64,000 nucleotides of DNA, taken from contig JAWRVZ010000074.1 of the NCBI GenBank assembly GCA_037043235.1, positions 1,201,501 through 1,265,500 of the forward strand, written 5' to 3'. A program made the position numbers and the translations under genes. Source of the DNA: Rhodeus uyekii (lineage: Eukaryota; Chordata; Actinopteri; Cypriniformes; Acheilognathidae). Below the pieces are notes generated by a model. That model was given only the letters and a program-made list of their open reading frames with translations. It was not told where the DNA came from and ran no database searches. Positions 36,261 to 47,520 of the stretch are shown here, piece by piece (within the stretch, counting starts at the first letter, position 1; every line of letters begins with the position of its first letter).

Positions 36261-37134
36261 CCGTATTTATTCGAGTATATCGCGCACACGTGTATAACGC
36301 GCACCCCTAATTTTCGATTAAAAATCGGTATAAAATTTTGTTTCACACCAAGCATTGTAATTGACAAAAAACGTTGTTGAACACGTGCAGCCATGATAAA
36401 AAAAAACATTTATTTATTGTATAACATATACTTATATAACATATATAACTTTTATAACATATATAACATATATTTATTGACAACATAAAAGAGAATTACC
36501 GGTAAAAATATTTATTTAAAATCCTTCGGCGTCAGATTGCTCATCAGAGACACTAAAGAGTTGCTCCCATTCTTCTGGAGTTAATTTTTCATCAGTGTCC
36601 CAGTTGGCAGGAACATCTGTTTATCCGGTTTCTTCGCTTTCTTCTGCGTCTGAATTCCACAGCAGGTCGTCTTCTGTGCTGTCCATTTTATTTCTGATGC
36701 CTGTCTTCACAAAAAACACAAAATGCCTGTCTTCTCCGTAACGTGTGGGTGAGGAAATGAAGCGGCGAGGGGAAGTTTTTTTTTTTTTTTTGCCCTCACG
36801 TACAGTGAGAGGCTGCAGCCTATGTTACGGGATGTAATGTATCATGCAATCGGCAATCGATTGCTCTGGGCTATGTTGCGGTTGTTGCCGCAGTTTATGT
36901 TTGAATACAGTTGCTGAATTGCACTCACGAGTCGGCCTTTTATTTTATGCATATATTGCTACTTAAACAGCCTGTAAAATGCGCAGCACGAACTCACAAT
37001 TCGCCGGCGCCCTCAAAGGACCGGCCGTCAAAACAAACCCCACCCCAGCCCAGCCCTCGTGCATAACGCGCATCCCTAACTTTGATTTATTTTTTTGGTA
37101 GAAAATTTTGCGCGTTATACTCGAATAAATACGG
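36261..37134 (-). mobile_element. Tigger/pogo-like element with transposase tail
   Basis: Perfect inverted ends CCGTATTTATTCGAGTATA are flanked by TA (36259-36260 and 37135-37136); 874 bp. The minus strand retains the C-terminal coding tail of a Tigger-type transposase (listed separately), which supports the superfamily call. The rest of the transposase has been deleted. Confidence 0.85.
36516..36686 (-). pseudogene. C-terminal tail of a Tigger-type transposase
   Basis: The minus-strand frame from the ATG at 36686 reads MDSTEDDLLWNSDAEESEET G, one in-frame stop, TDVPANWDTDEKLTPEEWEQ, LFSVSDEQSDAEGF, stop. The acidic tail with EDDLLW, L-PEEWE-LF and a terminal EGF is typical of the C-terminus of pogo/Tigger (CENP-B-like) transposases. 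One nonsense change splits it; otherwise the frame is intact to its natural stop. Confidence 0.65.
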
Positions 37135-37494
37135 TAGTTTCTTGTAATTATGCATTACAGTAATACCTCAGTTTACCCAGCGCATTTTTGTGTGGAAAAG
37201 TCCTAACGCTCAGTATCGTCGACACACATTTTTACTGGAAATATCCTAAACACAGCCTCTCATAAAACAGTCAAGTGGTTCCAACCCCTTTATCACCCCT
37301 TACCTCATTCATTCTCTCAGTGTCGCTCGATTTGGTTGCATCATTCATCACAGTGCATACTTTTATAAGTGATTTACTGCGGTTTTACCTCGTGTTGTTG
37401 ATATTAATTGTGATCGTTATTGTTCACGTAGTGAAATATATATGTACAGTACAGCATATAGAAAGAAGGTACGAAATTCTCCCTAAGCAGTAAC

Positions 37495-37999
37495 TGTCAG
37501 GGTTCATATTTTCATTGTCTCCTAGTTCTGCCTATGTGTGTGGTGTGAGTGGTGGCGTGGTCACTGATAACTGCGGCCATCATCTCACGCACCTGATTCT
37601 CATCTCATCTCATCTGCCTCTCCACTTCTGTGTTGTCGAGTCGTTGTCTCTGTTTATGCTCACGCTGTCTCTGTTTATGCTGGCGCTGTCTCTGTTTATG
37701 CTCGCGCTGTCTCTGTTTATGCTCGCGCTGTCTCTGTTTATGCTCGCGCTGTCTCTGTTTATGCTCGCGCTGTCTCTGTTTATGCTCGCGCTGTCTCTGT
37801 TATGCTTGCGCTGTCTCGGTTATGCTCACGCTGTCCTTGGATCTCCCGCGTTCTACGACCTTCACTCTGGATTATCACTTCATCTGCACTTCAGCCCATT
37901 GGATCCCTGAGCCATGGTACATTGTTTATTTTCTGCACTATTATAATAAATTCACTCATTTGCACTTGAATCCGGGTTTTCTGTTTTCCCTGGCTGACA
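37495..37999 (+). mobile_element. Solo LTR, 505 bp, with perfect GTAAC duplication
   Basis: It starts TGTCAGGGTTCATATTTTCA and ends TTCCCTGGCTGACA. GTAAC is present on both sides (37490-37494 and 38000-38004). It contains ATAATAAATT (polyadenylation-like) near 37941 and a 21-bp minisatellite. Open frames across it reflect the minisatellite. Confidence 0.92.
37645..37835 (+). repeat. 21-bp minisatellite inside a solo LTR
   Basis: About nine copies of CTGTCTCTGTTTATGCTCGC G (21 bp). The last copies are shortened to 20 bp. Because the period is a multiple of three, it creates artificial frames with repeated LSLFMLA or CLCSR. Confidence 0.95.
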
Positions 38000-38273
38000 G
38001 TAACGACATTTATGACATTTATGGTCGTGTGGAACGAATCGATTGATTTTTAGTGCATTCTTATGCGGGAAATTGTTTTGGTCCACGAGCATTTTGGGTT
38101 ACGAGCTCGCTCGTAAACCGAGGTATTACTGTATTTACTTTTATTACTACAGCATGTAAGTAGTTGTGAATTAGTTAGTATTAGTTGCATAGTAGTTACT
38201 ATGGTATGTAATTAGTTTTAAATTATTGTTTGGTTACACTTTATTTTAAAGTGTTCTTGTTACAATGTAATTA

Positions 38274-38888
38274 CAGTAATACCTCAGGTTACGAGTTTAA
38301 TTCATTCAAACGAACGAACACACGGGAGCCCCGAATGAACATACGGGAGCTGCGAACAAACAAACACACGGGAGCCGCAAATGAACGAACACACGGGAGC
38401 CACGAACAAACACACGGAAGCCGCGAACGAACGAACACACGGGAGCCACGAACAAACACACAGGAGCCGTGGCTGCGAACGAACACACGGGAGCCGCAAA
38501 AGAAAGCGGGGAGATAGGCAGATGATATGAGAATCAGGCGTGTCAGTGCTCAGTGACCACACACTCACACACACAATTAATGTTAACAACAGGAGGAAAA
38601 ACCGCTGTAAATTACTTATAAAAGTATCACTGTGGTGAATGATGCAGCCAAACCAAGCGACACTGAGAGAATGAATGAGTTAAGGGGTGATAAAGGGGTA
38701 CGAACCGCGTGAACCGTGTTATGAGAGGATGTGTTTAGGATATTTCCAGTAAAAATGCACGACGATGCTGAGCGTTAGGACTTTTTCCACACAAAAATGC
38801 GCATGGGTGAGGGAAAAATTTTCTCGATACAATGCTCGTACACCAATTTGCTCGTATACCAAGTCGCTCGTAAATCGAGGTATTACTG
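38274..38888. mobile_element. Tigger-like MITE, inverted relative to its neighbour
   Basis: The left end CAGTAATACCTCAGGTTACG and the right end (reverse CAGTAATACCTCGATTTACG) are flanked by TA (38272-38273, 38889-38890). The body (GAATGAGTTAAGGGGTGATA then AAGGGG) is the reverse of the 37158 copy. A minisatellite occupies 38310-38505. Confidence 0.88.
38310..38505. repeat. Imperfect minisatellite (about 20-27 bp units)
   Basis: Repeated GAACACACGGGAGCCGCGAA-like units with variable spacing. Frames on both strands stay open (THGSHEQTHGS; FVRGSRVFVRS) because of the repeat, not because of coding. Confidence 0.85.
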
Positions 38889-39130
38889 TATTTATTTACC
38901 AAAATAATGTCATGGCAGGTAATATAGACTGTCAGCAGTTTTTGTCCACCATGTTTTCAGTTGGTCTCCATCAGCAATGTGTGAATTTGCCAAACTAAGG
39001 ATCATTTTCTTGTCTCTAATGTTCACTGTTACTGTACTATACACAGAAAATTGCAATGGTAGATACATTGACTATGTTTGTGCTTTTGAATATTAATGTA
39101 ACTTTTTTAAATGCTGATAGAAAGCCTGCC
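38889..39130. other. intron sequence without recognised element
   Basis: Short intron stretch between two elements. Confidence 0.5.
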
Positions 39131-39196
39131 TGTTACGAACTGGTGCTGTGGAAGCACGAGGAGGAGAGCAGGGTAAACTCAAAACTACTTTAATAA

Positions 39197-39864
39197 TAAC
39201 TAGATAGAGGAAGTTTATTATATAAACTTCAGTTGGCTTGAGAAAGCCTAGCCTGAAAGTTTAAACTAGTTGTAAAAGCTTCAAGCTTGAAAAGTTTTGA
39301 GAGTTTAAACTTTAAAACATGTCGCTAACAAGATTTATTTGGAGATTACTGATGATTCAGCTGAACAGTGAGTGGTCTGAAATATCAAAGAATAATAATG
39401 AATATTAAATATAAATCTAAAATAAACAACATTTACGTTGGTAATAAACATGAGTAAATTATTAATTGATCACAGAAGTGTTGCAATACTTGGTTAGTGC
39501 ACAAAATGGCATCTAGGGTACACGCATGGAGTTTTTTCATCATGAGGGATCATCGGTGTTGTAACGAAATACCAAAAAATAAATAACAATGCTTTTTGAT
39601 CCCCAAAGTGTTGGAAAGTGTTGGAAAATTGCAATTACATTATAAAAATGTTTACGGTTTAATTACATCCTTGGCTTTTAACGGTCAGTTTTCACTAATG
39701 TGAATAATACTTTGTTTTATTTCTATTTTAAAGATGTAATTAAGCATTATTAATATAGTCTTACCACTTTCAAAACAGACTGCAGTTACACTGCATGTAT
39801 ATGGAGCCCTTTATAAATGTATTTACTATATAAATGTGTGTATAGATAGATAGATATGTATATG

Positions 39865-39895
<31 letters not shown>

Positions 39896-42310
39896 ATAAA
39901 GCCTTTCTTCATGTGAAATAAAATAACTTAAATATTAGTATTTTTTTAAATCATTCCTGCCAAGTACAATGGGGAAAGTAATGCAGTTTTTTCTAATCTC
40001 AAGCAGTTTTCAGATTGAACCGATCTGCCATGTCAGACTTCAGTTCAACACGGCAATAATAAATAAAGGAATTAAGGCAATGTAATATTTACTCAGGCAT
40101 TAGTTATAAATAAACTTAGGCGCTATAAATAAACTTAGGCACTTAGGCGTTCATATAATTTGAATATTTTATTCAAGGGAATACCTTGAATAGGTTTTTT
40201 ACCTGGGTCAATTTTCTTTCAGGATCTGGGGTTTCAGATCTAAAAGTTTTTAATGAAATGTATAAATATACTGTTATATACTGAAAATATTTTTTTCATA
40301 ATGACAGGGGTGTAATGTTGTGATGTCACCACAAGATGGGGTGGACACTATCCAAAAGTGGCCAACAGCGCAAATATTGTGTCAAGACGCAAATATGTAA
40401 TGTTCTCATATGAGATAAATAATACAGTTATCACAGTAATAATAATTTTTTGAGAAAATGTCATATGCAGAATATACAATTATTTATTTAATGTGATTAG
40501 TGCAAAGTGCACTACTGCTCTGTGCCACTGGGGAATACCTTGAAAGATACACACAGGAAATGTGTGTGTGTGTGTAAAGTGACTGCACTGACTCTAATGC
40601 ATTTTCTATTAGAGGTTTATTTTATTAAATGTGCAATTTGTAAAAAAAAAAAAAAAACTCAAAATTAAAGTTGAAATGTTATATTGTTCAAGTTCTTGAC
40701 CTTGGGAAGAAGTTTGAAGTATAAACATTTTTTTTTATGTTTATTATTATTTTTTTTTTACATTGGTTTATATTAGTTTGATATTCACAGCTGTTTAGAC
40801 CAAATGTCCACTGCAATGGACAACAAAAATTGCTATGAAGGAGTTATGATTTTATTTTATTTTTTTACTCATTAATATATGCCTAATTTAATGGGATATT
40901 ACATTTTTTATTTTTCAGAAACCTGGAACCTAATTCTGGTCTGAAGGAGATATATGTATATATAAAGCGTTTCTTCCTGTGAAATAAAAAAACTTAAATA
41001 TTAGTATTTTTCAAATCATTCCTGCCAAGTACAATGGGGAAAGTAAGTATCTGCCATGTCAGACTTCAGTTCAACACGGCAATAATAAATAAAGGAATCA
41101 ACGCAATGTAATATTTACTCAGGCATAAGTTATAAATAAACTTAGGCGCTTTGACGGTTACTGTGACGGCGACTGCGCGAGGACGCGCGTTTGAACTTCA
41201 TTGAGAGTTGCCTTTCCCATAGTAATCTGCTCAGCGGGGAAAAAGCCTAAAAACCTTATTTCATTTACTGTTTAAGTGTTCACAAAACATCGATCTATCA
41301 GCGAATCTGCTCAGGAAGCGCGTTTGAACTCGAGAACAGGAGTCAGACTTTAGTTAAAAGCAGATAAAAGAATTAACACAATGTAACTATATACTCAAGA
41401 ATTAGTTATAAATAACTTTGACTGTTAGACGCTGCATTTGAAGAGAGTCAGCGCGCGCTGCTCAGGGAAGCCGTTTACATGCGTCTTCCCCGTGCAAACA
41501 CGAGCGAGAGTCAGAATTCGTCAATAAAGTACATAAATGAGCGCTATAAATAAACTTAGGCGCTTAGACGGTTATGCGTTGCCGCGAGTCCAGGAGGACG
41601 CGCGTTTAAACTTCACTTACCTTTCCTATAGTATCATAGTTCTCAACAGTGAAAAGCCGTCGCCACGTAAAGACGAATGAGAGTCAGATTTTGGCCATAT
41701 AAGTACATAAATCTTCAAGCAAACACGCTGCAGCGGTTACTTGATAATCGGAAACAATGTCCGTTTGATCATAAACTCTCTCACATAAATCTATTTTAGG
41801 AGATTATGATCTCTCTCTCTCCAGCAGTAATGGCGTCTTTGAAAAGCTTTGAGGCTTTGAATTGCAGCGCTCTGATTCGTTCAATCTTCACTGACAGGGG
41901 TGCAATTTTGTGATATCATGTATGTAAAATAGAGAGATTTAACTTACTAATTAAAGTAAAAAATCGATTGTAGACCTGCAAGTTTTTTTCAGGATTTAAA
42001 AAAAAAATGCATGCCCATTGGAATGGACATGTTCACACATACTGTATTGAAATGTATTATATATCAGGTGTAATGTTGTGATGTTACCAACAGATGGGGT
42101 GGACGCTCTATCTAAAATTCAGTTTTCACTACATTAGTGAAAGTCTATGGAGATTTTATGATTTTAATCTTCAGTTTTATCAAAAATCATAAGTCTGATC
42201 AGTCTGAAAAGGGATAGCAACTCAAGTCAGAACAGGTCTGAAGTCTGAGCAGAGTTTAGTGGTTGTAGCTTTAAAGCTCTAGGAGGAGATGCTTTTAGAA
42301 TTTTAGGTAA

Positions 42311-42361
<51 letters not shown>

Positions 42362-42401
42362 GTTTAGATACAATATCACTAAGTTGGCTTTCTCAAGCCA
42401 A
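39197..42401. mobile_element. 3.2-kb DNA element of unknown type inside an LTR
   Basis: The inverted ends AGTTGGCTTGAGAAAGCC (about 39231-39248) and its reverse (about 42383-42401) bracket a non-coding interior. The interior contains repeated blocks: 39897-40140 and 40962-41150 are close copies (CCTGCCAAGTACAATGGGGA; CAGTTCAACACGGCAATAAT), and weaker copies lie at 41340-41440 and 41520-41660. The blocks at 40320 and 42075 (AGATGGGGTGGAC) also match. A CA/TG array lies at 39868-39896 and an AAT array at 42311-42361. No transposase was found. Confidence 0.5.
42311..42361. repeat. (AAT)n microsatellite
   Basis: About 17 AAT units; they explain the poly-leucine frame on the minus strand. Confidence 0.95.
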
Positions 42402-43032
42402 CTTAATAAATGAAAACAAAACACTTTAAATATAAACCAAAATAAGCACACCTGTGCAAAAACAGAACTAAACAGAACTCAGAATAAACTCATCCAGGAC
42501 ATCCACACACTTGACCATAACAACTTCATTAACAACCGACAAACACAAGGGAAATGCAAGAGTAATTTATACATAAGGGAAATTACGAACACCTGGCAGA
42601 CTAACGATTAAGTGATGACACGACAGGTGCAGGGAGTGAAACGATGACACTATAGACAGGAAGTGACAAAGAAGACCCAGGCAGACAGGAACAAGTGTTA
42701 CAATGCCCATCTGTTATCAGTTAATTTATATTTTATTTATATTATAAATTTAGATTTAAAAAGCGTTACTAGCTAAACCTCATAATTCATAGATTTGATT
42801 TTCAACTATAGGGATGATTTTGCAATTTTAATAATGCATTACTATTACTTGTAATGAAGTCAGCATATTAAAAAGAGGAAAGATTTGTATGTCATACAAG
42901 ACAACAGTCTTTTATACTAACCACGGCTGCATTTATTTGATAAAAAAAATGAAGTAAAACTAGTAATATTGTGAAATATTATTATTGTTTTACTGGTTTC
43001 TGTTTGAATATGTAGTTTATTCTTGTGATGGT

Positions 43033-43255
43033 TGTTACACCATCACAGGACCAGGACTCTTATTTTGTCTTTATTCAGTCATGTGTTCCTTTGTTTCAGT
43101 TTCTCCTCCTCAAGTGTATTTAGTTCTCCCTGTTCTCTCCTCAGTTGGTCGGTTATTGTTTGTGTTAGCTACAGGTTTGTGGAAACACTGGTGTTACTAT
43201 TACCCTTGTCTTCATTAAAGTGTCTTTTGATCTTCATCATCGTCTTTTTTCAATG
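43033..43255 (+). mobile_element. Solo LTR fragment related to the 17.3-kb LTR
   Basis: It starts TGTTACACCATCACAGG. ACTCTTATTTTG then CTTTATTCAGTCATGTGTTC match 17310-17350 closely, and TTCATTAAAGTG is a polyadenylation-like signal. The right end is not clear and no duplication was identified. Confidence 0.6.
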
Positions 43256-44852
43256 GTAAATTTGTTTTTGTTTTTTCAGCCGTTACTCCAGTCTTCAGCG
43301 TCACATGATCCTTAAGAAATCACATACTGATGTGCTGCTCATGACATGATTTATTATTATCACAATTAAAAACAGTTGTGCTGGAATTGTTAAATTTGTA
43401 TGTATTTTTTATGTATTGCTTTCTTTTCATGATTATTTGATGAATAGAAAACTCTAAATAATAGCCTTTATTATATATTTTTTCTATGAATAATATATTA
43501 AAAAGTTAAAGGCTTTACTGTCATGCATTGTTTCTGAATAAAAGTATTAATTTCTTTAAAAATAAACTCTCTGAACCCAAGACATCTTGTGGCGTCAATC
43601 CATTGCAGTAGCAAAACGTGGAGCTGTCTGTGGTGCTGATCACTTAAAGCCCCATCTATATTATTTAAGTCTGGGCAGAGAGCAATGATTTTAGTGCTAT
43701 TACAGATTCCAGGAAAGTTTTTCAAATGTGCAGGGAAGAAATTGTACCATTGCCACCAATGTTCTCTACTATCAACTCAGCTCATGATGTTTTTGGGAAA
43801 ATGCAGCCCAGGAGTCAACCAGAACTTGATTTATGCTAATGGAACCAGAAAAGTTAAGTAAGCTTAATATCACAAGATAATTGATGGTTATGCAACCAAG
43901 TGTTTTAGAGCTAGAGAGCTTGTTCAAATCATTAACCCTAAAAACAAGTAATAGTAATATATTGGTTTTCCACTAATGAGCAAAGTGTTGTTAAATTCTC
44001 ACCCGAATGCCTCCTTCTCTTCTTGTAAGAGCATATTCACACTCATGCAGAACAAATGAACACTTTAAATATATGTAAAACCTCAAAACTTGGGTAAAAA
44101 TATTTGCATATCTGTTTCTAAACCATTTGCAATTATTTTCTTGCAGAGGGGTGTAAAATTGAAATGCAGACCACAAGCTGAGTCTCACAATTCAACAGCA
44201 CAATCCCCATCCGTAAACAATCTCCTTTCTCCAGCAGCAGGTCAGCTTGCACTGCACTGCTTTTCCCAGAAGTCAGCAGGTAGAGACCCATAGTGGGCTA
44301 CGGCTTCGAGCACCCCAATCCAAACTGCTGGAGCAGAATTATGTGCCATCCACTAACATACACTTCCAGCAGAGCTAATGGAGTGTAGGTCAGCAGGTGA
44401 ATGAGGACACAGGAAGAGTGAAAAAAGAGAGAAATATCAGCACAGAGATGGACACAGGAGATTTGCTCTTATTCACACCCGAGTGAAGCAAAAGATTAAG
44501 AAGGGCACAGAAGACAAAAAGAGAAGCCCTTTCTGTTTCTTCTCTCCTAGAAAATAAATAAAATCTGAGATGGTGACCGCTGGGACAGAGAGATGGAGTT
44601 ATATCTGCACAAAAGGTCAGTAGCAGGAAGTGAACGTGAGCAAGAACAAGAGAAATGGAAGGCAAAGTGTCAGTGGATAATTGCATTTCATGGTGGCTTT
44701 TCAGATCAAAAGTAATTACCCCGAGAGTCTAATGAGCGGAAATAGCCACCTTTGTTCCTTAATCCAGGTGGACCAACCTGGTCATACGCCCCCTTCTAGC
44801 CCGGAAAAGGTCAGTGAGAGTGTGTTTCTGTGTGTAGAGGAACATGACTTAC
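43256..44852 (-). other. ptpru intron without recognised element
   Basis: Intron DNA between the LTR fragment and the 82-bp exon. No transposon end or coding motif was recognised. Confidence 0.6.
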
Positions 44853-44934
44853 AGCAGGGGTAGTTTAACAGCACTATATCATCCAGGCCAATGTAACCCT
44901 TCTGCTTGGATGAGACTGTGGCTTCAAAAACGAT
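44853..44934 (-). CDS. ptpru: ptpru exon: end of MAM domain
   Basis: An 82-bp minus-strand exon. The acceptor TTACAG ends at 44935 and the donor GTAAGT starts at 44852. It starts in phase 0 and ends in phase 1. The peptide IVFEATVSSKQKGYIGLDDI then VLLNYPC is the last part of the MAM domain (GY-GLDDI-L--YPC in PTPRU). The closing cysteine is the conserved MAM cysteine. An 82-bp exon here is the family's usual size. MAM mediates homophilic cell adhesion in the better-studied members PTPRM, K and T. Inverted Tigger-like copies lie in both flanking introns. Confidence 0.96.
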
Positions 44935-46724
44935 CTGTAAGGAAAGATATGAAAAAGTGAGATACAAAAAAAGAAAAGGACAGTCAGAGGAGAATGCAGT
45001 GCAGGCATTATAATGTGACCTTGACATGATGTGAGGTTCAAAACCTCACATCATGTCATAGGTTTGTAACCGGTTCAAATTGAGCAGGACTTTAACTGGA
45101 CAACAATCTATTAAGAACACCTCTAACACCCAGGAAGCTCAGATACAGGTCACAGCACCAATGCAACTTTTCATACTTGTGCCAGATTTGAACCAGCATC
45201 AACGTGATTCTCAGATTTATCCTTTCTCTGCAAAATATCACTGGCGAAATCCAGCAATTTAATTTGGGAATCCATATGAGGTGGAAAAGCTCCCCATAGA
45301 GTTTTCATTCATGTTTAACTTGGTCAAGCATATTTTCCATTGCTAATCGAAAAAAAGCTGCTTGGTTTGACTCAAACACCACTATTCTACTGACAATGGA
45401 GCTTTTTGTTCTCTGCACAATTGTGCAGACAAAATTGCATTTTACATTTTTATATACCTAAAGAACAATAACATATGAGATTTTTGGTAATGGGACTTGT
45501 ATTCTAGATAAACACAAATCTGTTGATGTTGTTATTGTTTAAATTATATCTTTACTATACTTATCTACCGGTAACATCTTATGAGTACAACAGCTGCTCT
45601 GTTATTACTGTAATAGTACATCCCTGTGATTTTTATGATAGCAGATGTTTCCAATACACACTACCTCTATAGTCACCACAGCTGGGTTGTCTCTTGTATT
45701 GAATAAGAATGAGCAAAGTGCTTTTTCCTTTCAATTTTTTTTTTGCTTTTTCATTTTATTCTTAGTGCGAACAGGCATGCATGTTTTCTTGTGTGAGTGA
45801 TTGAACTGCGTCTGGTTCCAAAGGTATTTCTTATGCTTCCTCTTATGTATCCAACAAATTTGTTATTCTTGACTCTTTCAATAAACAATACAATCTTGGC
45901 TAACTCAAATACAAAATTGATCATTTAGATGCAGTTCTGCAAACCCACAAGTTATAATTTGCTCATGTAAAACATTATGCAAGAATTTGCTGAGCTAAAG
46001 GCATCATGATTCAGCACAACAATCTCCCTGTTTTGACCTACCGATAAATTTGACTCAAGACATGTGCTCTGCTGAGAATACAGATCTTGCTCTCTAGTGG
46101 CCAATTACACTGCAAGTACCCCACATCACTCATCCGTTTACACAACCTTTAGTCATTCTGCTAACAAAGGGAAGACTGCCTCCCCGGCTGTTTCATTGTT
46201 GGACAGGCACAGATAGCTGATAGATGTCCGACTGCTCTGAATCAAACAACAAATGAGCTGGCGCAGCTAACAGCCAGCCAATCAAAGATGAGCTGCAGCT
46301 AGCAAAGAGTCCTGACAGTGCAGGGTTTCTGTGCACACTGTCCTTATCTACAGAAACATATTTTGTGATGTTTGCTAAAGCAAGCAAAACTATTACTAAT
46401 ATGTGGAGTTTTGAGCAAACCCCTAACCCCTTTAAAAATTAAACTTCAGGCCATAAGAATCATTCACATCACACCATTTAGAAGCCTAGAAACTACTCAA
46501 ACTGTGGCAGTGAGGAAAAGGCAAACACCAGTCACACTGGAAAATGTAAAAAATACACTTTATTTGACACAAAGTCACTGATAGGGATTTGTAGAATGGA
46601 GGAGAGCAAAACTGAAACATTTTCTGGAGGGAAAAAAATGGCCATCATAAGAATAAAGACCCAACTAGAGTGTAAATGTGTTACAATCAAAATTTAACTT
46701 AAAAAGGAAGTCTACGGGAAACAC
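44935..46724 (-). other. ptpru intron without recognised element
   Basis: Intron DNA upstream of the 82-bp exon; nothing recognised. Confidence 0.6.
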
Positions 46725-46986
46725 TGTCACATAACGATAAAGGGAGGACTCAAGATGCAGGGTGAAGGAGGTTTATTATAATAACAAGGAACATAGACAC
46801 AGAAAAGAAACACCCACGATGAGGAAAATGATAACTAAACAAGTCGACAAAATATTCGACATGAACACAAACAAACGAGGGAACAAGATGGGCTGGGTTT
46901 CACAATAACAAGACACAAAGGGGTAGTGTCAGACCCCTGTCAACCAACACACTAGAAACCCAAAATGAAGTGACAGAACCCTGACA
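46725..46986 (-). mobile_element. Solo LTR, 262 bp, with perfect AACAC duplication
   Basis: On the minus strand it begins TGTCAGGGTTCTGTCACTTC and ends CGTTATGTGACA. AACAC is present on both sides (46720-46724 and 46987-46991). TATAATAAACC near 46770-46785 is polyadenylation-like. It is related to the larger LTR at 12098-12877. Confidence 0.92.
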
Positions 46987-47099
46987 AACACAGCATTGTA
47001 TCAAAATTGCATTTCTAAATGAATTGCAAAGAGACTTAAACATCTATTAAACTCCTGTTGTAAACATCAATTACTTTTGTATTATTTTTTTCTCATATA

Positions 47100-47520
47100 C
47101 AGTAATACCTCGGTTTACGAGTTTGTCTAGCTCCAAGATCTAGCTCGTAACTCAAAATTCTCGTACACAAAACAATTTTCCCTATAAGGATGCAATACAC
47201 AAAATCACTCGATTTGTTCCACATGACCATAAATGCCCATTTTAAATATGTTTTGGGTTTACCCCATTAATTACAGTTAAAATTATAACGATTAAGATCT
47301 CATAAAACTACTAATTAATAATTGACAATTAAACTCTAAAAATACTTGACAATTTACTGTAACTCGCACTTTACCATTGAGTAGCATCGCTGCTGGCGTG
47401 ATGGAGACGAGAGGAGGGGGTTTTACTGCTTAGAGGGAGAATTTTGTACCTTCTTTCTTACTCATCTTGGGGGCAATTGTCTATATCCTGTACTGTACAT
47501 ATATATTTCACTCTATGAAC
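47100..47520. mobile_element. Tigger-like element, one end only
   Basis: It starts CAGTAATACCTCGGTTTACG after TA (47098-47099). Body parts (TTTACTGCTTAGAGGGAGAA, then TTTTGTACCTTCTTTC) match the reverse of 37430-37495. The other end is lost. Its orientation is opposite to the copies at 31369 and 37158. Confidence 0.75.

Larger units (their letters stand above)
37158..38131. mobile_element. Tigger-like MITE split by a solo LTR
   Basis: The left end CAGTAATACCTCAGTTTACC and the right end (reverse strand CAGTAATACCTCGGTTTACG) are flanked by TA (37156-37157 and 38132-38133). Without the LTR it is about 464 bp. It is related to the copies at 31369, 38274 and 47100. The neighbouring copy at 38274-38888 is in the opposite orientation only 142 bp away. 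Confidence 0.88.
39131..42702 (-). mobile_element. LTR split by a 3.2-kb insertion
   Basis: The plus strand begins TGTTACGAACTGGTGCTGTG at 39131 and ends AACAAGTGTTACA at 42702, the reverse of an LTR running TGTAACAC to CGTAACA. The flanks CTGCC (39126-39130) and ATGCC (42703-42707) are a likely 5-bp duplication with one change. LTR sequence occupies about 39131-39196 and about 42402-42702; the middle is a later insertion. Confidence 0.6.

Noticed and set aside
37515..38046. Frames of 131 and 138 residues with repeated LSLFMLA or CLCSR
   Set aside because: They arise from a 21-bp minisatellite inside a solo LTR; the period is a multiple of three, so frames stay open by chance.
37645..38505. 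Regular short repeats that could suggest a CRISPR array
   Set aside because: The units are directly adjacent without unique spacers, lie inside transposons, and the DNA is vertebrate.
38230..38589. Open frames on both strands rich in HGS or VRSR text
   Set aside because: They are created by the imperfect minisatellite in the Tigger-like element.
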